Below are positions 1-10,855 of a stretch of 64,000 nucleotides of DNA, one piece after another. Source of the DNA: Irpex lacteus (taxonomy: Eukaryota > Basidiomycota > Agaricomycetes > Polyporales > Irpicaceae); the NCBI GenBank assembly GCA_001986395.2, contig MQVO02000002.1, positions 2,418,001-2,482,000 of the forward strand. Reading direction: 5' to 3'. Every line of letters begins with the position of its first letter. The first letter of the stretch is position 1. The notes below the pieces were generated by a model. It searched no databases, was not told where the DNA came from, and saw only the letters and a list, made by a program, of their open reading frames with translations. The position numbers and the translations under genes were made by a program.

Positions 1-76
1 ATTTAATTACTGCTGCATATGGCATACGTCCCGCATACGGGAGATCACGTTCAAGGCGTCTTCCTGTCAGGAAGAG

Positions 77-83
77 TATAAAA
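77..83 (+). promoter_or_regulatory. TATA box with downstream pyrimidine-rich leader
   Basis: A canonical TATAAAA lies at 77-83. It is followed about 30 bases later by a strongly pyrimidine-rich stretch (roughly 112-320) built from imperfect copies of CTGCTCGCCCT-like words. This arrangement is common at fungal Pol II start regions. The first ATG after it is at 336. No recognised protein follows, so the promoter assignment rests on sequence shape alone. Confidence 0.4.
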
Positions 84-335
84 GGGCGGCGGATTGTGGG
101 AAGCTCTCCTTATCCCTTCTTTCTTTCCACTCTCCTCCCTCGTCTACTCGCCCTCCCTCGTCTCCTCGGCCCCCTCCCTCGTCTGCTTGCTCAGGTTGCC
201 CTCTGCTTGCCCTACCGCCCCTGCTCGCCCTACCACCCCTGCTCGCCTTGTCGCCGCCTGCTCGCCCTCCCTCCCCTGCTCACCTTCCCTCCTCTGCTTG
301 CGCCCCCTCCCCCGCCCCGTGCCGCACGCTATACC

Positions 336-547
336 ATGACCTGGGTATGTTATATTACTTATTCTTACCGTCTTTCATACGTACTTATTCCACTTTATAG
401 CACACCCCTTCGTCGGGGCCACCAGGCTCGGCCGTCCCGTCCACCTCACCGCTTAGACGTAAGTTATCGTATCCGTTTACATGATAGAACCCTGCTCACC
501 GTCTCTCTGTCTTTTGTATAGGTGGCCCCCGTTTGCGGAAGCTGTGA
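336..547 (+). other. Possible short spliced ORF (30 codons)
   Basis: Starting at the ATG at 336, two consensus introns can be removed: 345-400 (GTATGT...TTATAG) and 459-521 (GTAAGT...GTATAG). The joined exons 336-344, 401-458 and 522-547 give an in-frame peptide of about 30 residues ending at a TGA at 545-547. The peptide is rich in Pro, Ser, Gly and Arg and has no domain, signal peptide or CAAX ending. It resembles no family I know. The TATA box and pyrimidine tract upstream argue for a transcription unit, but the peptide could be incidental and the RNA non-coding. Confidence 0.2.
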
Positions 548-692
548 GCCTTCGGGACGGGGAGACTATGCCCGTTCGCCGGAACTCCAGAGACCCCTCC
601 TGCACCTTCGGGACGGGGAGATTATGCTCGTACGTCGCGTGGCGCGGGTGGAAATCTCCTATACACATGGGGAGATTATGTCCCCGTGTTTC
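548..692 (+). repeat. Three short direct repeats (GGGGAGAYTATG)
   Basis: The words CTTCGGGACGGGGAGACTATG (about 550), CTTCGGGACGGGGAGATTATG (about 609) and CATGGGGAGATTATGTCCCCG (about 667) recur at a spacing of about 58 bases. The third copy also forms a small hairpin with GGGGA pairing with TCCCC. They begin right after the possible short ORF. Function unknown. Confidence 0.5.
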
Positions 693-2545
693 TGGTGAGT
701 TATTGCTTTATACATTGGGAAGTACGAGTAGTAGCATCATGTATATTAACCACTTGTGATAATATCATACCCAAAGTACTTACAACACGAATTAAATGTT
801 TCTGCATGAATGAGGATGCTATTCGATGTCTTACGAGGCCTTGTAGTTGTATTCGGGCCCTCCTAATCACGCGTTTCCGGCCTCTAAGCTTCCCGCCTTT
901 AAGAGTATTATAGACATAATAATCGAAACATAAAGCTCGAGAGCTCTAGAGATGTGTATTAATGGTCGCATTCAGGGCTTAGTCTACATGCCCGACACTG
1001 CCAGGCTGGCTACTACAGCATAACCACATAAATAAGCAACGTGTAACCGTACTTACGATCCAATTGCGAGCACTGAAGATTTCCTTGAGCCACGCCCGCC
1101 TCGTGCACGCTGCTTAATAACGAACGTCGCCACCGCTTCGTAGGATGCCTCTACTTCCACTGGATACCGCGTTGCATTCTATAAAGTCCTAGAGCTAGAT
1201 CATACCGTTTGATTAGGAGACATAAACGTTAGCGAACCTGTCAATGTTATGGTACAGCACGTATCTCACCATGTTCCCGTTAACTCTATTCCGCCGTCGA
1301 TATCCGCATTGTGACTTGATGAGCAAACTCACATATAGTAGGTGAGCAGCGTACCACGAATACCCCCCGTCTCGTCCTCGTTCAAGTTGAGGTATATTGC
1401 GAGCGAGCCTGTCTAATGTGGAAGATGGGTGACTGGGCGGACGGAGAACCAGGACAGCGAGGGAGGAGTGCTCGTAGCTTGGCTCGTAGTCATGTCGTTA
1501 GCAAATAGCAGCAGTGTAAATCACATTACATTGGCCCAACTTTGACCTTCTATTCTCCGCGAACACACAGTCAGTATAGCTCGGACCTGAGGGCTCAGGA
1601 GTCCGTGCTCGACTAACTTGAGAGTTTCGACGCCAACGAACACTCACCTTTGTAAAGCCAGCCATGGTATATAAACTGTCACACCTCCGTCCCCTCATGT
1701 GCATGATACAAGGTTTCCCGAGCTCCTTATAAGCCGTGAGCAGGCTCGACGTTGTTAGTGACGATAAGCTGTGATTCGAGTGTTCAGTATTGCTCTCGCA
1801 GACCTTGTACGGACGTACCTTCGACAACATCGGCCCAGAGGATGGAAGTGGATGTATATGCAATAAACTGGTAATCACAAGCTAGAGAGTGCGTGAGTAA
1901 TGGTGAGCGTGCAAGTGCAGGAAGTGGTCAAGACCAAGTCTGATCTCAGGGACTCGGCGATCGACCAACCTCGATCGACGACTCCGTGATCGCGGCCAAA
2001 CTCCTGGACTGGCATCTCTCTCGCTCTTCGACCATGACACTCGTCCCTGTCCGCATACCTCTTTCTAACACCTGCGTCCATGAAGTTGGCGACGGGATTT
2101 GCTTATGATAATGCATATGTTAATCGGGAGTCCTTGGGTAATCGGTGCGTCGCGATCTTGTATCACGAAGTCGAAGGCTGCCCTAATGACCCTTTCATAC
2201 TTTAGGAACCTACTTACCTGGTGGACCGTCTGCGACGGACGATAGGTCCTTACACACAGACTCCCTGTAGTCTTCAGTATCGGAAGCATGCTGCGTCTGG
2301 CTGTTCTGATAGACGGTTGCGGAAAGGAGTGCGCGTCCTATTCGTCGAGCTACGATTGAAGCCTACTAAGACGATCAGAGAGCATGGAGGACATGGTTTA
2401 TACGGCGCATATGGTGCGTGATATGCTACTTGTACACCGTGCTATTAGATTAACAGATGGCTTCACTGTCTCATGTAGATGAAATAGGTCGCTGGCGCAC
2501 GCATATAAGAGGTCAAAGTCACCGCATCGCCCTTCAACAAACTAG
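693..2545. other. Gene-free stretch, no recognised feature
   Basis: About 1.85 kb with only short, unrelated reading frames on either strand. Isolated donor-like GTAAGT or GTGAGT words occur on the minus strand near 1050, 1645, 1815 and 2215, but no exon chain coding for a recognisable protein could be built from them. I see no RNA gene or element ends. Confidence 0.5.
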
Positions 2546-3610
2546 CGCAATGTCCACCGCATGCGCACCAATTGCAAGAGTCCCGCTACTCCTTTTCGTC
2601 TCCCGCAAGCTTACTCCCGGAGATATCGCCTCTGGTTCTCTCCCTTAGCACTCTTCTGTGAGTAATCGCAATGTTTAATGCCTTCGATATCGACGCTAAC
2701 CTTTCGATCTGAACACAGCGTAATGTCCTCCGCATTAGTACCAAGGTTTCCGCTACCACTCCTAGTCTCTCGCAGAATTTCTCATAGCGTATCTCTCTCA
2801 GGATCCTATGGTAAGTGATCAGAACCTTCAATATCCTGATCTGAACACACTCTCCTACGCATACATACCAAGCTTCCCGCTACGCCTCCTCGTCTCCCGA
2901 AAGCCTACTCATCAAGATATCGCCTTTGTTCTCCCATGAATCTCCTGTAAGTTATGCCTTCGACATCTATGTTGAACTGCTGATCTCAATAGAGCGCAAT
3001 GTCTACCGCATACGTACTAAGATCCCCGCTACCCTTCGTCTCCCGCAAGATTACTCGCCAAGATATAGTCTCTGTTTCTTTCTATCATGACATTTACTGT
3101 GAGTAAACTTCATCATCTTCGACGTCGATGCTGAACTTATGGTCCGACTGCAGTGCAGTTGACCCAGCATACGTACAAAGATCCCGCAACGTCTTGCTCG
3201 CCTCCCGCAACATCTCACAAGATATCACCTTTGGTTCTTTCTCCCATGACATCTACTGTAAGTAAACCATTATTTACCTTCGACGTCGATGCTGAAACTA
3301 CGTTCTAAACACAGCGCAATGTCCACCGCATACGTACCAAGATTCCCGCTACCACTCCTAACCTCTCGCAAACACCCCCAAGACATCATCCTTGTCTCTT
3401 TATCCCAGAACTGTACCGTAAGTACCCGACCACCTTCAATTTTATCGACGTCGACGCTTCACTTCAGATCTAAATACAACACACATCCACCGCATCCATA
3501 CCAAGACCCCCACTCCCCCTTTGTCTCTCATAAAACACTAAGACACCGTCTCTATTCCTTCCACCGTAAGTGCCCACAACCTCCTTGAACACCTTCCACC
3601 GTAAGTACCC
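2546..3610 (+). repeat. Tandem array of seven exon-plus-intron-like units
   Basis: Seven diverged units of about 130-175 bases follow each other, with cores starting near 2546, 2719, 2850, 2995, 3154, 3315 and 3480. Each core begins with a version of GCAATGTCCACCGCATACG, continues with TACCAAG-TCCCGCTACC-CGTCTCCCGCAAG, and runs 90-112 bases to a GTRAGT word at 2658, 2811, 2947, 3099, 3258, 3418 and 3566. The spacer after each donor carries a branch-like GCTGAAC or GCTAACC and, in five junctions, an acceptor ending in AG (2545, 2718, 2992 or 2994, 3153, 3314). Several cores read MSTAYVPRFPLPLLxSRK, but core lengths are not multiples of three in a shared phase, so splicing would not keep one frame. 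It may be a spliced non-coding RNA, a decayed repeat-protein gene, or a satellite. Confidence 0.75.
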
Positions 3611-3689
3611 AACCTCCGAGTCCAACACCTTCTCCATCTAACCATAAACCTGACCCGTCTCCGTCCCTAACCAAACCTCCACATCCATC

Positions 3690-3772
3690 CTACATCCCAC
3701 ATCCGGCCTCCCTCTCCACATCCTCCTACATCCCACATCCTCCTACATCCCACATCCCACATCCCACATCCC
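3690..3772 (+). repeat. Simple repeat of CCTACATCCCACATC words
   Basis: A short run built from CATCC, CCTACATCCCACATC and CCCACATC units lies directly after the seven-unit array. It looks like ordinary replication-slippage repeat. A related pyrimidine-rich run, CCACCTCCAACCCACCTCCAACC, occurs at about 4203-4240. Confidence 0.7.
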
Positions 3773-6352
3773 ATCGTCACGCCCAGACGCTCCAAAAACC
3801 GCTTCTCGTCGGCGGGAGTTTGCGCATCTGGACGTGTCAGTGGGGTTCCTTAATCATAAGATCGATGCGGATGGTAGGTAGGACAGGTGAGTTTGGGGGT
3901 TTGGGGATTGAAGGAGATGAGAGAGAGATAGGGCGAGGAAATGGGGAGTGCAGGAGGTGGTATAGGATAGGCGTTGTACGTACTGTGTAGTCTCGATTTA
4001 ATGCATCGGATTTAAATGATTATAACGAGCTCAAATGGCATGGTATAATCGGCTTAAGCTTGTGTTTCGCGCATTCACATAAGTATGGCATTGTTCAGAG
4101 CTCGATTAATGATCAAAGCCTGAGCCTTTGAAGCAGTAGTACTATTCTCGCTCGGTATGAGGGTTAACCCACGATTAACCTAGGATTAACCTAGGGTTAT
4201 TCCACCTTTATCCCACCTCCAACCCACCTCCAACCCACCTTCATCCAACGTCACCACGTACATACACAGCTCACACCTCCTCAATATATAGTTAACACAA
4301 ACACCGCACGTCTTGCAATTGCACACTCGGGATGTATTAAACTCGTCATAATTCATTTCATCAAAAACTCCTACTCATTACAAGTCCGTCCGTACGTATA
4401 ATACTCGCTCGCTCGAAGGAAGGAAGGAAGCATACCTCGTCTTCCCTTCCCTCACGCTCGCTCGACTTACCTCTAATGAGTGTGTGAATCGACTCCACGT
4501 TCACGTTCACGGTCGCGGGGAAGGAAGAGCACGGCCATCTCATCCAGCAGACGACTCGACTCGACGTGGTGGAGCTCGGAGGTGGCAGATGCATCTCCAC
4601 ATCCACGGCCACGAGAGAAAGGGAGCGGAGATAAGGAGAAGGAGAAGTGGAGAGAGGGAGAAGAGAGAAGGGGAAAGGAGGGAGGGGGAAAGGAGGAAAG
4701 AAAGGGAGGTGACGTGCCAGAGACGTGAATGGGGATGGAGGGGTCGGTTGGATGTGGATGCGGAAGAGGGTGGGTGGGTGGACAGGCTCGTCGTCTCTGT
4801 ATGCGGTATGCGTGTTCGTCTCTATCCAAGCAGGCAGGCACAGGCAGCTTGTGATTTGATTGAGGTTGAGGTTAAAATGAGGGGGCGTAAGTTGGCGAGC
4901 GAGAGGTGAAAGAGAAGAGAGCTGTAACGGAATCGAATCGAGTAGACCTTCGAAGGATGAGAGAGAACACGCACTGTCCCGTCCCGTCTGCCATCCCGTC
5001 GTCGTCAACGTTAAACCGCTCTCCCCTCCCCCTCCCCATCTCCTCACCAAACCGCTCCCCCTCTCCTTCCTTCCCCTTCCCGCTCCCTCCTCATCCTCAC
5101 AAATCCTCCGTTCCTCCTTCCTCTACCACACCACACCACACCCTCCCAACCATACTCAACTCACTGAACTTCACGGGAATACGACGAGTGACGTTCGTTC
5201 GTTCGGTTGGATGAGCTGTCCTCGCTTGAGTCGCTTGAGTCTCTTGAGTCGAGTCGGTGCTTGCCAACCAGCTCGGAGAGGAGGAGGAGGGGGAGGGGGT
5301 GCGTTTGTCAGTCGTGAGGTCGATGGGGAGAGGCGAGGCGAGAGGGAGGGGAGAGGGGTGATCAGAAGAGAGAAGAGAAGAGCCAACGTACTATATTCGA
5401 TATCGCTCGTCCTCTAACTCGTCGTCATCCTGGTCGTTGGTGCGTATCGTCTTTATATCATGGGTGGGGGGACGGTGCGTTCGACGTCTTGTTAGGTATT
5501 AAGCTTGTACGATGTGCGGGTGCTCACGTTATTGACTTGGATGGGAGACGGTGAACGATGAATTACTGCGTTTGCGCGCTATCCCCTGGTCCCCTCTGTG
5601 TGTTCAGCTGGATGGGCTCACGTCTGCGTTTGGGAGTGTGTTGATTTGGAGTACATCATAAGATAGTTAGTACGATGAACATACGTGTAGGCCAAAAGTG
5701 AGTGGGATGAGACGAAGAGGGAGTGGGCAGGGAGACGAAGAGAAGGCAGGGAGACTGGACGCACCTTATGCAAGCTCCTCGCATCCCGCGCATACTATCC
5801 TCGATGACTCTGCAGCCTCCTGTTTGGTGAGTCTGTTTTCCTTTCGTCGACTGCGTGTTGGAGGAGCGGGAGGCGATGGATGGTCGAGTCCGTATGCTAG
5901 AGGGCTAAGATCAAGTAAGTTTCGACCCCAAGATCAAGTAACGCTTTAGACGAGCACGCACCTATTCCCCTCCTTCCTTGACCCACCAACCAATTCACAG
6001 CGGGCTAATCTTCGTTACACATTCTCAAGGTACTCATGCACCTCCGCCGGGCCAAGCGATGTGCTCTTCGATGATAAGTTCGTCGAGGAGGACTGAATAT
6101 GTTGGAAGTCGGAGAGGTCGACAGAGACGCCGAGGACGTGGAGGGTCGCACTGGGTGCAGACGTTGGATGGATTTGAAGCAGGCGAGGGAGGCGTAGGAT
6201 GCTAGAGGAATGCCAGGGAGCAGGAGTGGCAGAGACAGCCGAGTTACGCTGCGGTGGTGGCGTGGATGGTCTGAGCGCTCTGGGCGTGGCATGCGAGAGG
6301 CGGCGAGTTGAGCGTGGAATGAGTGAGCTTGCTCGTGTTCAGTGGCTTCCAC
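3773..6352. other. Gene-poor stretch with simple-sequence tracts
   Basis: No gene recognised. Visible features are a direct repeat of ATTAACCTAGG (about 4172-4195), a GGAA run near 4420, a purine-rich tract on the plus strand at about 4600-4715, and pyrimidine-rich runs near 5020-5150. The longest frames here (for example minus strand 4361-5050) are made of low-complexity Ser, Pro, Leu and Phe produced by the purine-rich tract and show no domain. The sequence around 5400-6350 shows nothing I can name. Confidence 0.5.
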
Positions 6353-6460
6353 CTGGCGAGGGCATGTACCCTCCGCCACCACCATAATAGGGGCTGTCAT
6401 CTGCGTTATCTTCAATATAGAGCGGCCATGGAGATTTTATGAGGACGTACATTGACTCAT
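6353..6460 (-). pseudogene. Orphan exons resembling the RPA2 N-terminus
   Basis: On the minus strand an ATG at 6460 starts a 10-base exon (to 6451), followed by a 50-base intron (6450-6401, GTACGT...CGCAG) and an exon at 6400-6353. Joined, they read MSQYDSPYYGGGGGYMPSPG. Replication protein A subunit 2 in fungi and animals starts with a similar short Tyr/Gly-rich segment ending in SPGG, so the match is suggestive. Beyond 6353 the frame meets a stop, and neither strand between 5400 and 6350 shows the RPA2 OB fold. This may be a truncated copy, a new gene that borrowed the segment, or coincidence in Gly-rich sequence. It lies 266 bases beyond the stop of the upstream channel gene. Confidence 0.3.
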
Positions 6461-6725
6461 GGGTGTATACTGGGCGAATTGGATGGCCTACTTTTGTGAG
6501 TTGGGGGAGAACGCGCTGGGTCGTGGAGAGAGCAGAGCAGAAATACGCGATGCCGCCTGTGACGCGACGCGTACTGTGTCGCGCATGTCACAGTCACATG
6601 TGTAACACATACTCATTAATTTTCTACGCGACTGCAAGCCCAAAGCACATATCAAAGAAAAACAAATCCATACGCCCAGAAATTACTAAAGATATAGAAA
6701 CTAAAAGAGCCAAGTGTACGAGCGA

Positions 6726-9700
6726 CTACTGCCGCGACTCAGGCCGTTTCCGCCTCTCCGGATGATGATAATACGTCGCATACCGCTTCGACCCACTCGC
6801 ACTAGTAGGCGACTGCACCGTCTCTCCCTCTTCTCCAGACTCCGCAGCCCTACCTCCACCAGTAGCACTACTATCAGGCACCGTAGAGTTCGTCCGTGTG
6901 CGCGTCCCAACAACCCCATAATCCTCGTCCGAATCGCTCTCCTCCTCCAACCAGTCCCCATCATCGGGCAACATAATCACACCGGACGCATGGTCGAAGC
7001 TTAGTCGGTGGTGCAGGTGGTTCGTGCGATGTCGTTCCGCTGTTGGGGAGACGGCGTCTTGCCATGGGTTGTCTGGGTTTTCTGTGCTAGGTTGGGGAGG
7101 TTGCGCACCGGGGGTGGTGGAGTCTTGTTGGTCGGTGGGTTTGGGACGGGTGGATACGCTGTAGCGTTTGCGGAGGGTTAGGACTACTGCGGGTGTTGAG
7201 TCTACTTCTGAGGTGAGTGGTGCGGAGGGAGGGCCGTTTTGGATGCTTTGGCCTTTCTTGAGTGGGAGCCAGGGTTGAGGTAGAACGCCGTTTAGTGCTG
7301 GGTGGCCGTATCGTCGTTTGCCCGTGCTAGAGAGCAATATGAATTAGATACACATATGGGGGGGAAAGCTCCGTGCTTACTTGAGCACGCCTGTATACCA
7401 GTTGGCCATGGGTGGTTGGGACTATTCGCAAATCAGATAGAGACGCGAGAGCGATATAAGAATATTACTCACATAATCTGTTCGCTCATCTTCCGGAGCA
7501 ACATACAGCGTCTCATCATTCTGCGCATACCTCCTATGGTTCAAATAACTACCGCACACCCACAGATCAGCCACACCGTTCACCCTCCACCGTCGACACT
7601 CACCTCTGCGACCAAGTAACAGGATGCCCACTCCTCAACCTCGCCACATCCACCGTATCCTCCCCCCTCTGCACCTCAAACACGGAGCTAAGACTAACAT
7701 ACCTACTCAGCGGCTTAAACTTCTTGTCCACGTACCACGCCCACAGCAGCACGCCGGCTAGGAGCGGGACGAGCAGGGTGGAGAGGACGAAGGACTTGCG
7801 GAGGATGAAGATGCCGGACATGAAGATGAGGTGGAGGAGGACGCCGAGGATTAGGCGGGTGAAGGTTAGGGGCCAGGCTTGCCCTTGGGATTCGTAGGGT
7901 TTGTAGAAGACTGGGTGGGTGGGTGGGCGGGTGGACGGGAAAAGGGGGAGGGGGTTTGAGGTGAGATGGGATGAGTGGTAAGGAGGAAGAGACGTACCGA
8001 AGAGAAGCTTGTATTTGTACACGACATACCCAACTCCAAAGTACACAGCACCAAAGATGAGGATGAGAGGCTGGATGATGCTGTACAGGAGCGTCATGGT
8101 GAATATCAAGATGGCCTGAGGGTACACGACGCCGTAGTTTATCATCGGAGGGGCGTTGAGTTCCGCGAAGTCTATTTCGTGGTTTAGTTAACTCAAGGCT
8201 GATTGTGCAGAGGAGAAGGAGAAGAAAAAAAAGGTGGGGGTGGGTAGGGTAGAGACGAACCTCGGGGTGTGCGGGTGATGAACATGCGGTAGAACATCCG
8301 TGGGATTATTACTCCCAGGTTGAGTAGTTGTAATGGCATGAGGCCGATACCTAGACATGATCAGTTGTAGGATTGGAAGATAGAGTAGTCGGAACAAGCC
8401 ACAAACCTTGCAGGATAATATAAGAGACGAAGAAATGCCTAAACCCCACATCAGTTCCTCTGCTCACATCGCATCGCAACAAACATGAACGTACCTGGCG
8501 TTACCCTGCTGCAAAGCAGCAGCCAGCTTCTCGGGGATCTTAGCGGGTGAATTGGCCAGATCGCGGACGAGCTGCCAGTATGTGCTTGCGAAGAGGAAGA
8601 TGAAGACGACGTTGACTAGGAGGTAGAGGAAGTATCTAATCGCGGCGTGTTAGTGAGAGGCAGTGGTATAGGATGCGCTGATGCACTGTGACGCACTTCT
8701 TTAGGAGAGAATATTCGATCCAGCTGCGGGCTCGGTAGCCCTGGAGGTAGGTGAGAGCTACAATTCATCCATTCGTGAGTGAGGATATGTAAAAGTTTAG
8801 AAAGAGTTGCGTACCTTCCAACAAAAACGGCAAACAAGCATTCAACGAAATAATCGCAATCGAAGGCAACGAATTCTGCACAATCGCGCCAATCTGTGGA
8901 TTCGCCTCAATGAGTCTCGCAAGCGCAGGCCACGTCTTCTTGATCTCCTTATAACTCAACAACCCCGCCAGCACCGACACCGGTAGGACCCAGAAGGAGA
9001 ACAGGAGGATCATGGCGCCGAGGACGATTGCTTCGCGCGTGAGAGAGCCCCGGGGGCCGATGCCCATGTTGGACCAGACGATGTCCCGTGGTTCGGGGGC
9101 TTGGTAGGTTTTGCATTGGGCGGGGACGGAGGCGTGGACTGTTTGGACTGCGATTTGCTGTTGTCACAAGTCATTAAATTTGAAGCATATAGCATGTAGA
9201 GAGCACCCACTGCGCTGGACATCTTCTCGAACGTCACGAACGCAACGTGCGTCGCCTTGAACTTCCCCGTCTGCCTCTTCTTCTTCACCTCCTCGTCCGC
9301 CTTCCTAAACTCCTCCTCAAGATACTCCAGCGCGTCCACCTTCCGTCTAAACCACCCAAGCCGTATCGTCGGTCGTTTCCGATTCGGCACGACCAGCCTC
9401 CCGCGCTGCTCCTCTATCGTACCGTCGTCGAGGTTGATGAGGTCCGTCGTGACCGAGTCAGCAGGAGCCGCACGGCTGGGGTTGCCCAGGTACTGAACCC
9501 ACGCGCTCTCGAGCTTCAAAAGAGCTCGCGTGCGTTTATCCAGGAGCGTCTTCAGCGCGTGCACCTCCCTACACACGCTCACGCTCTCCACGCTGAGACT
9601 CATCGCCTCGAAGTAGTCGGCCAGCGCGCGTTCGGACTGGAGGTGCTTCGGGAGCTGCGTCACCATGACGGTGCGCGCGGCGATGGAGTGGACGAGCTCG

Positions 9701-10606
9701 AGGGAGAAGAGTTGGCGCGCTTTGACGAATTTTTGGTAGTTGCGGTGGATGAAGTAGAGCGTGAGGCCCGTGAAGAGGTAGGTGAAGAGGAGGTGCACGG
9801 AGAGGTAGGAGTTGGCGTCGTTGATGAGGTCGAGCCAGTCTCGGGGGCGGGGTGGGTCTCCGGGTGTGGAAGGGACGGATGTCACGGTGAAGTTGTCACT
9901 GGGGGTTTCGCCGTCTTCGCGTCCGTCTCCGATGTCTATGTTGTTCTGTGCAATATGCAATATGTCAGGATACACTGTGGTGTGTGGTGGTGATGAGAGG
10001 GAGAGTACCTTTAGGTTGATAGGCATGAGGGCTATTATGGCAAAAATCGAGCACACGGAGAATAGTTGGAATGACATCTTGAAGAAGTTGAGTAGCTGCA
10101 ATATATGTGAGAGACACGCGACCATGTAATAGACATTGAGCCGTACCACGGCGGCATCCAAGCCTACGATTTGCAAGACTGCATACTCTGACACTCGTAT
10201 CGTCGGTAGGATCCATCCGAAGAAGGCGTTATGGGCGTGGGCTTCGTGAGGCGAGAATGCTAGAAAGCAGCGTTCGTCAAAGTCATTACTAGACTCCATA
10301 AATTAGTGATACACACCCTTGAGTTTCGTGCGGGGTGCAAACAGCAGAGGATATCGTGTTCTGCAGTACGAGAAGATGAGAAATGAGATCACACCAACGG
10401 TGGCTGAAATCGTGAGCTGCGTCGTAAACCACGGTCCATCGTATTTGACTATACAATCATCCGCTGTCAGCAAATAGCTTCTATGAACATCCAAGTAACG
10501 CACTCGTGGGAGGTGCTCCTGGCGGTAGGGGAGTTTCGTCTTCGTCTCCCGTAGCAGCCACAGCAGCAGAGAACGCCGAAAGCAAATAGTTGTACATGGC
10601 AGACAT
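6726..10606 (-). CDS. CSC1/OSCA/TMEM63-type osmosensitive cation channel
   Basis: Multi-pass membrane protein of the calcium-permeable stress-gated channel family (yeast Csc1, Rsn1, Phm7; formerly DUF221). The ATG at 10606 opens MSAMYNYLLSAFSAAVAA; upstream is promoter sequence. Domains in order are an N-terminal block of three helices, a large cytosolic RRM-like loop (around HRNYQKFVKARQLFSLELVH, then AARTVMVTQLPKHLQ and a charged coiled stretch EEEFRKADEEVKKKR), and a C-terminal block of many helices with the typical AIVLGAMILLFSFWVLPVS and PLILIFGAVYFGVGYVVYKYKLLF. The tail (about the last 200 residues) is soluble, rich in Ser, Asp and Glu, and probably regulatory. At least ten exons can be followed, with a short intron at most exon ends. 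Family known to conduct cations under hyperosmotic or mechanical stress; substrate and localisation here are inferred. Confidence 0.93.
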
Positions 10607-10855
10607 GATCAACGTCGGGGTGTCACCACGCGTTTCCTGGGGCTCTTGGGAGGTTTATAGACTTCCAGAGGCAATCATCCGTGTCGGAGGCCTGGCCAAT
10701 TTGTGGTGGTGAATGGCCAAATGCAAGTCGCGTGCGGTGGCCTATTCCGGTGTGACGCACCGTGCCTGCGTGATCGACCCTGTGCATACAGGGCTCAGAC
10801 TTGCCGCTCGACCACCAACTTCCACAAATCCAGCTTCCGAGTTCAGACTTAAAGC

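Noticed and set aside
2546..3610. CRISPR-like array
   Set aside because: Units are diverged, spacers are related to each other and carry splice signals, and the genome is eukaryotic.
4361..5050. Longest minus-strand frame (229 codons) in the left gene-free region
   Set aside because: It is open because a purine-rich tract lacks stops on the other strand; composition is low-complexity Ser/Pro/Phe/Leu, overlapping frames are equally open and no domain is seen.
5400..6350. Rest of an RPA2 gene downstream of the orphan exons
   Set aside because: All three minus-strand frames were read; none shows the OB-fold motifs expected after the Gly-rich leader.
9247..9993. 248-codon plus-strand frame
   Set aside because: Antisense to the cytosolic loop of the channel gene; Arg/Val/Leu-rich shadow with no domain.
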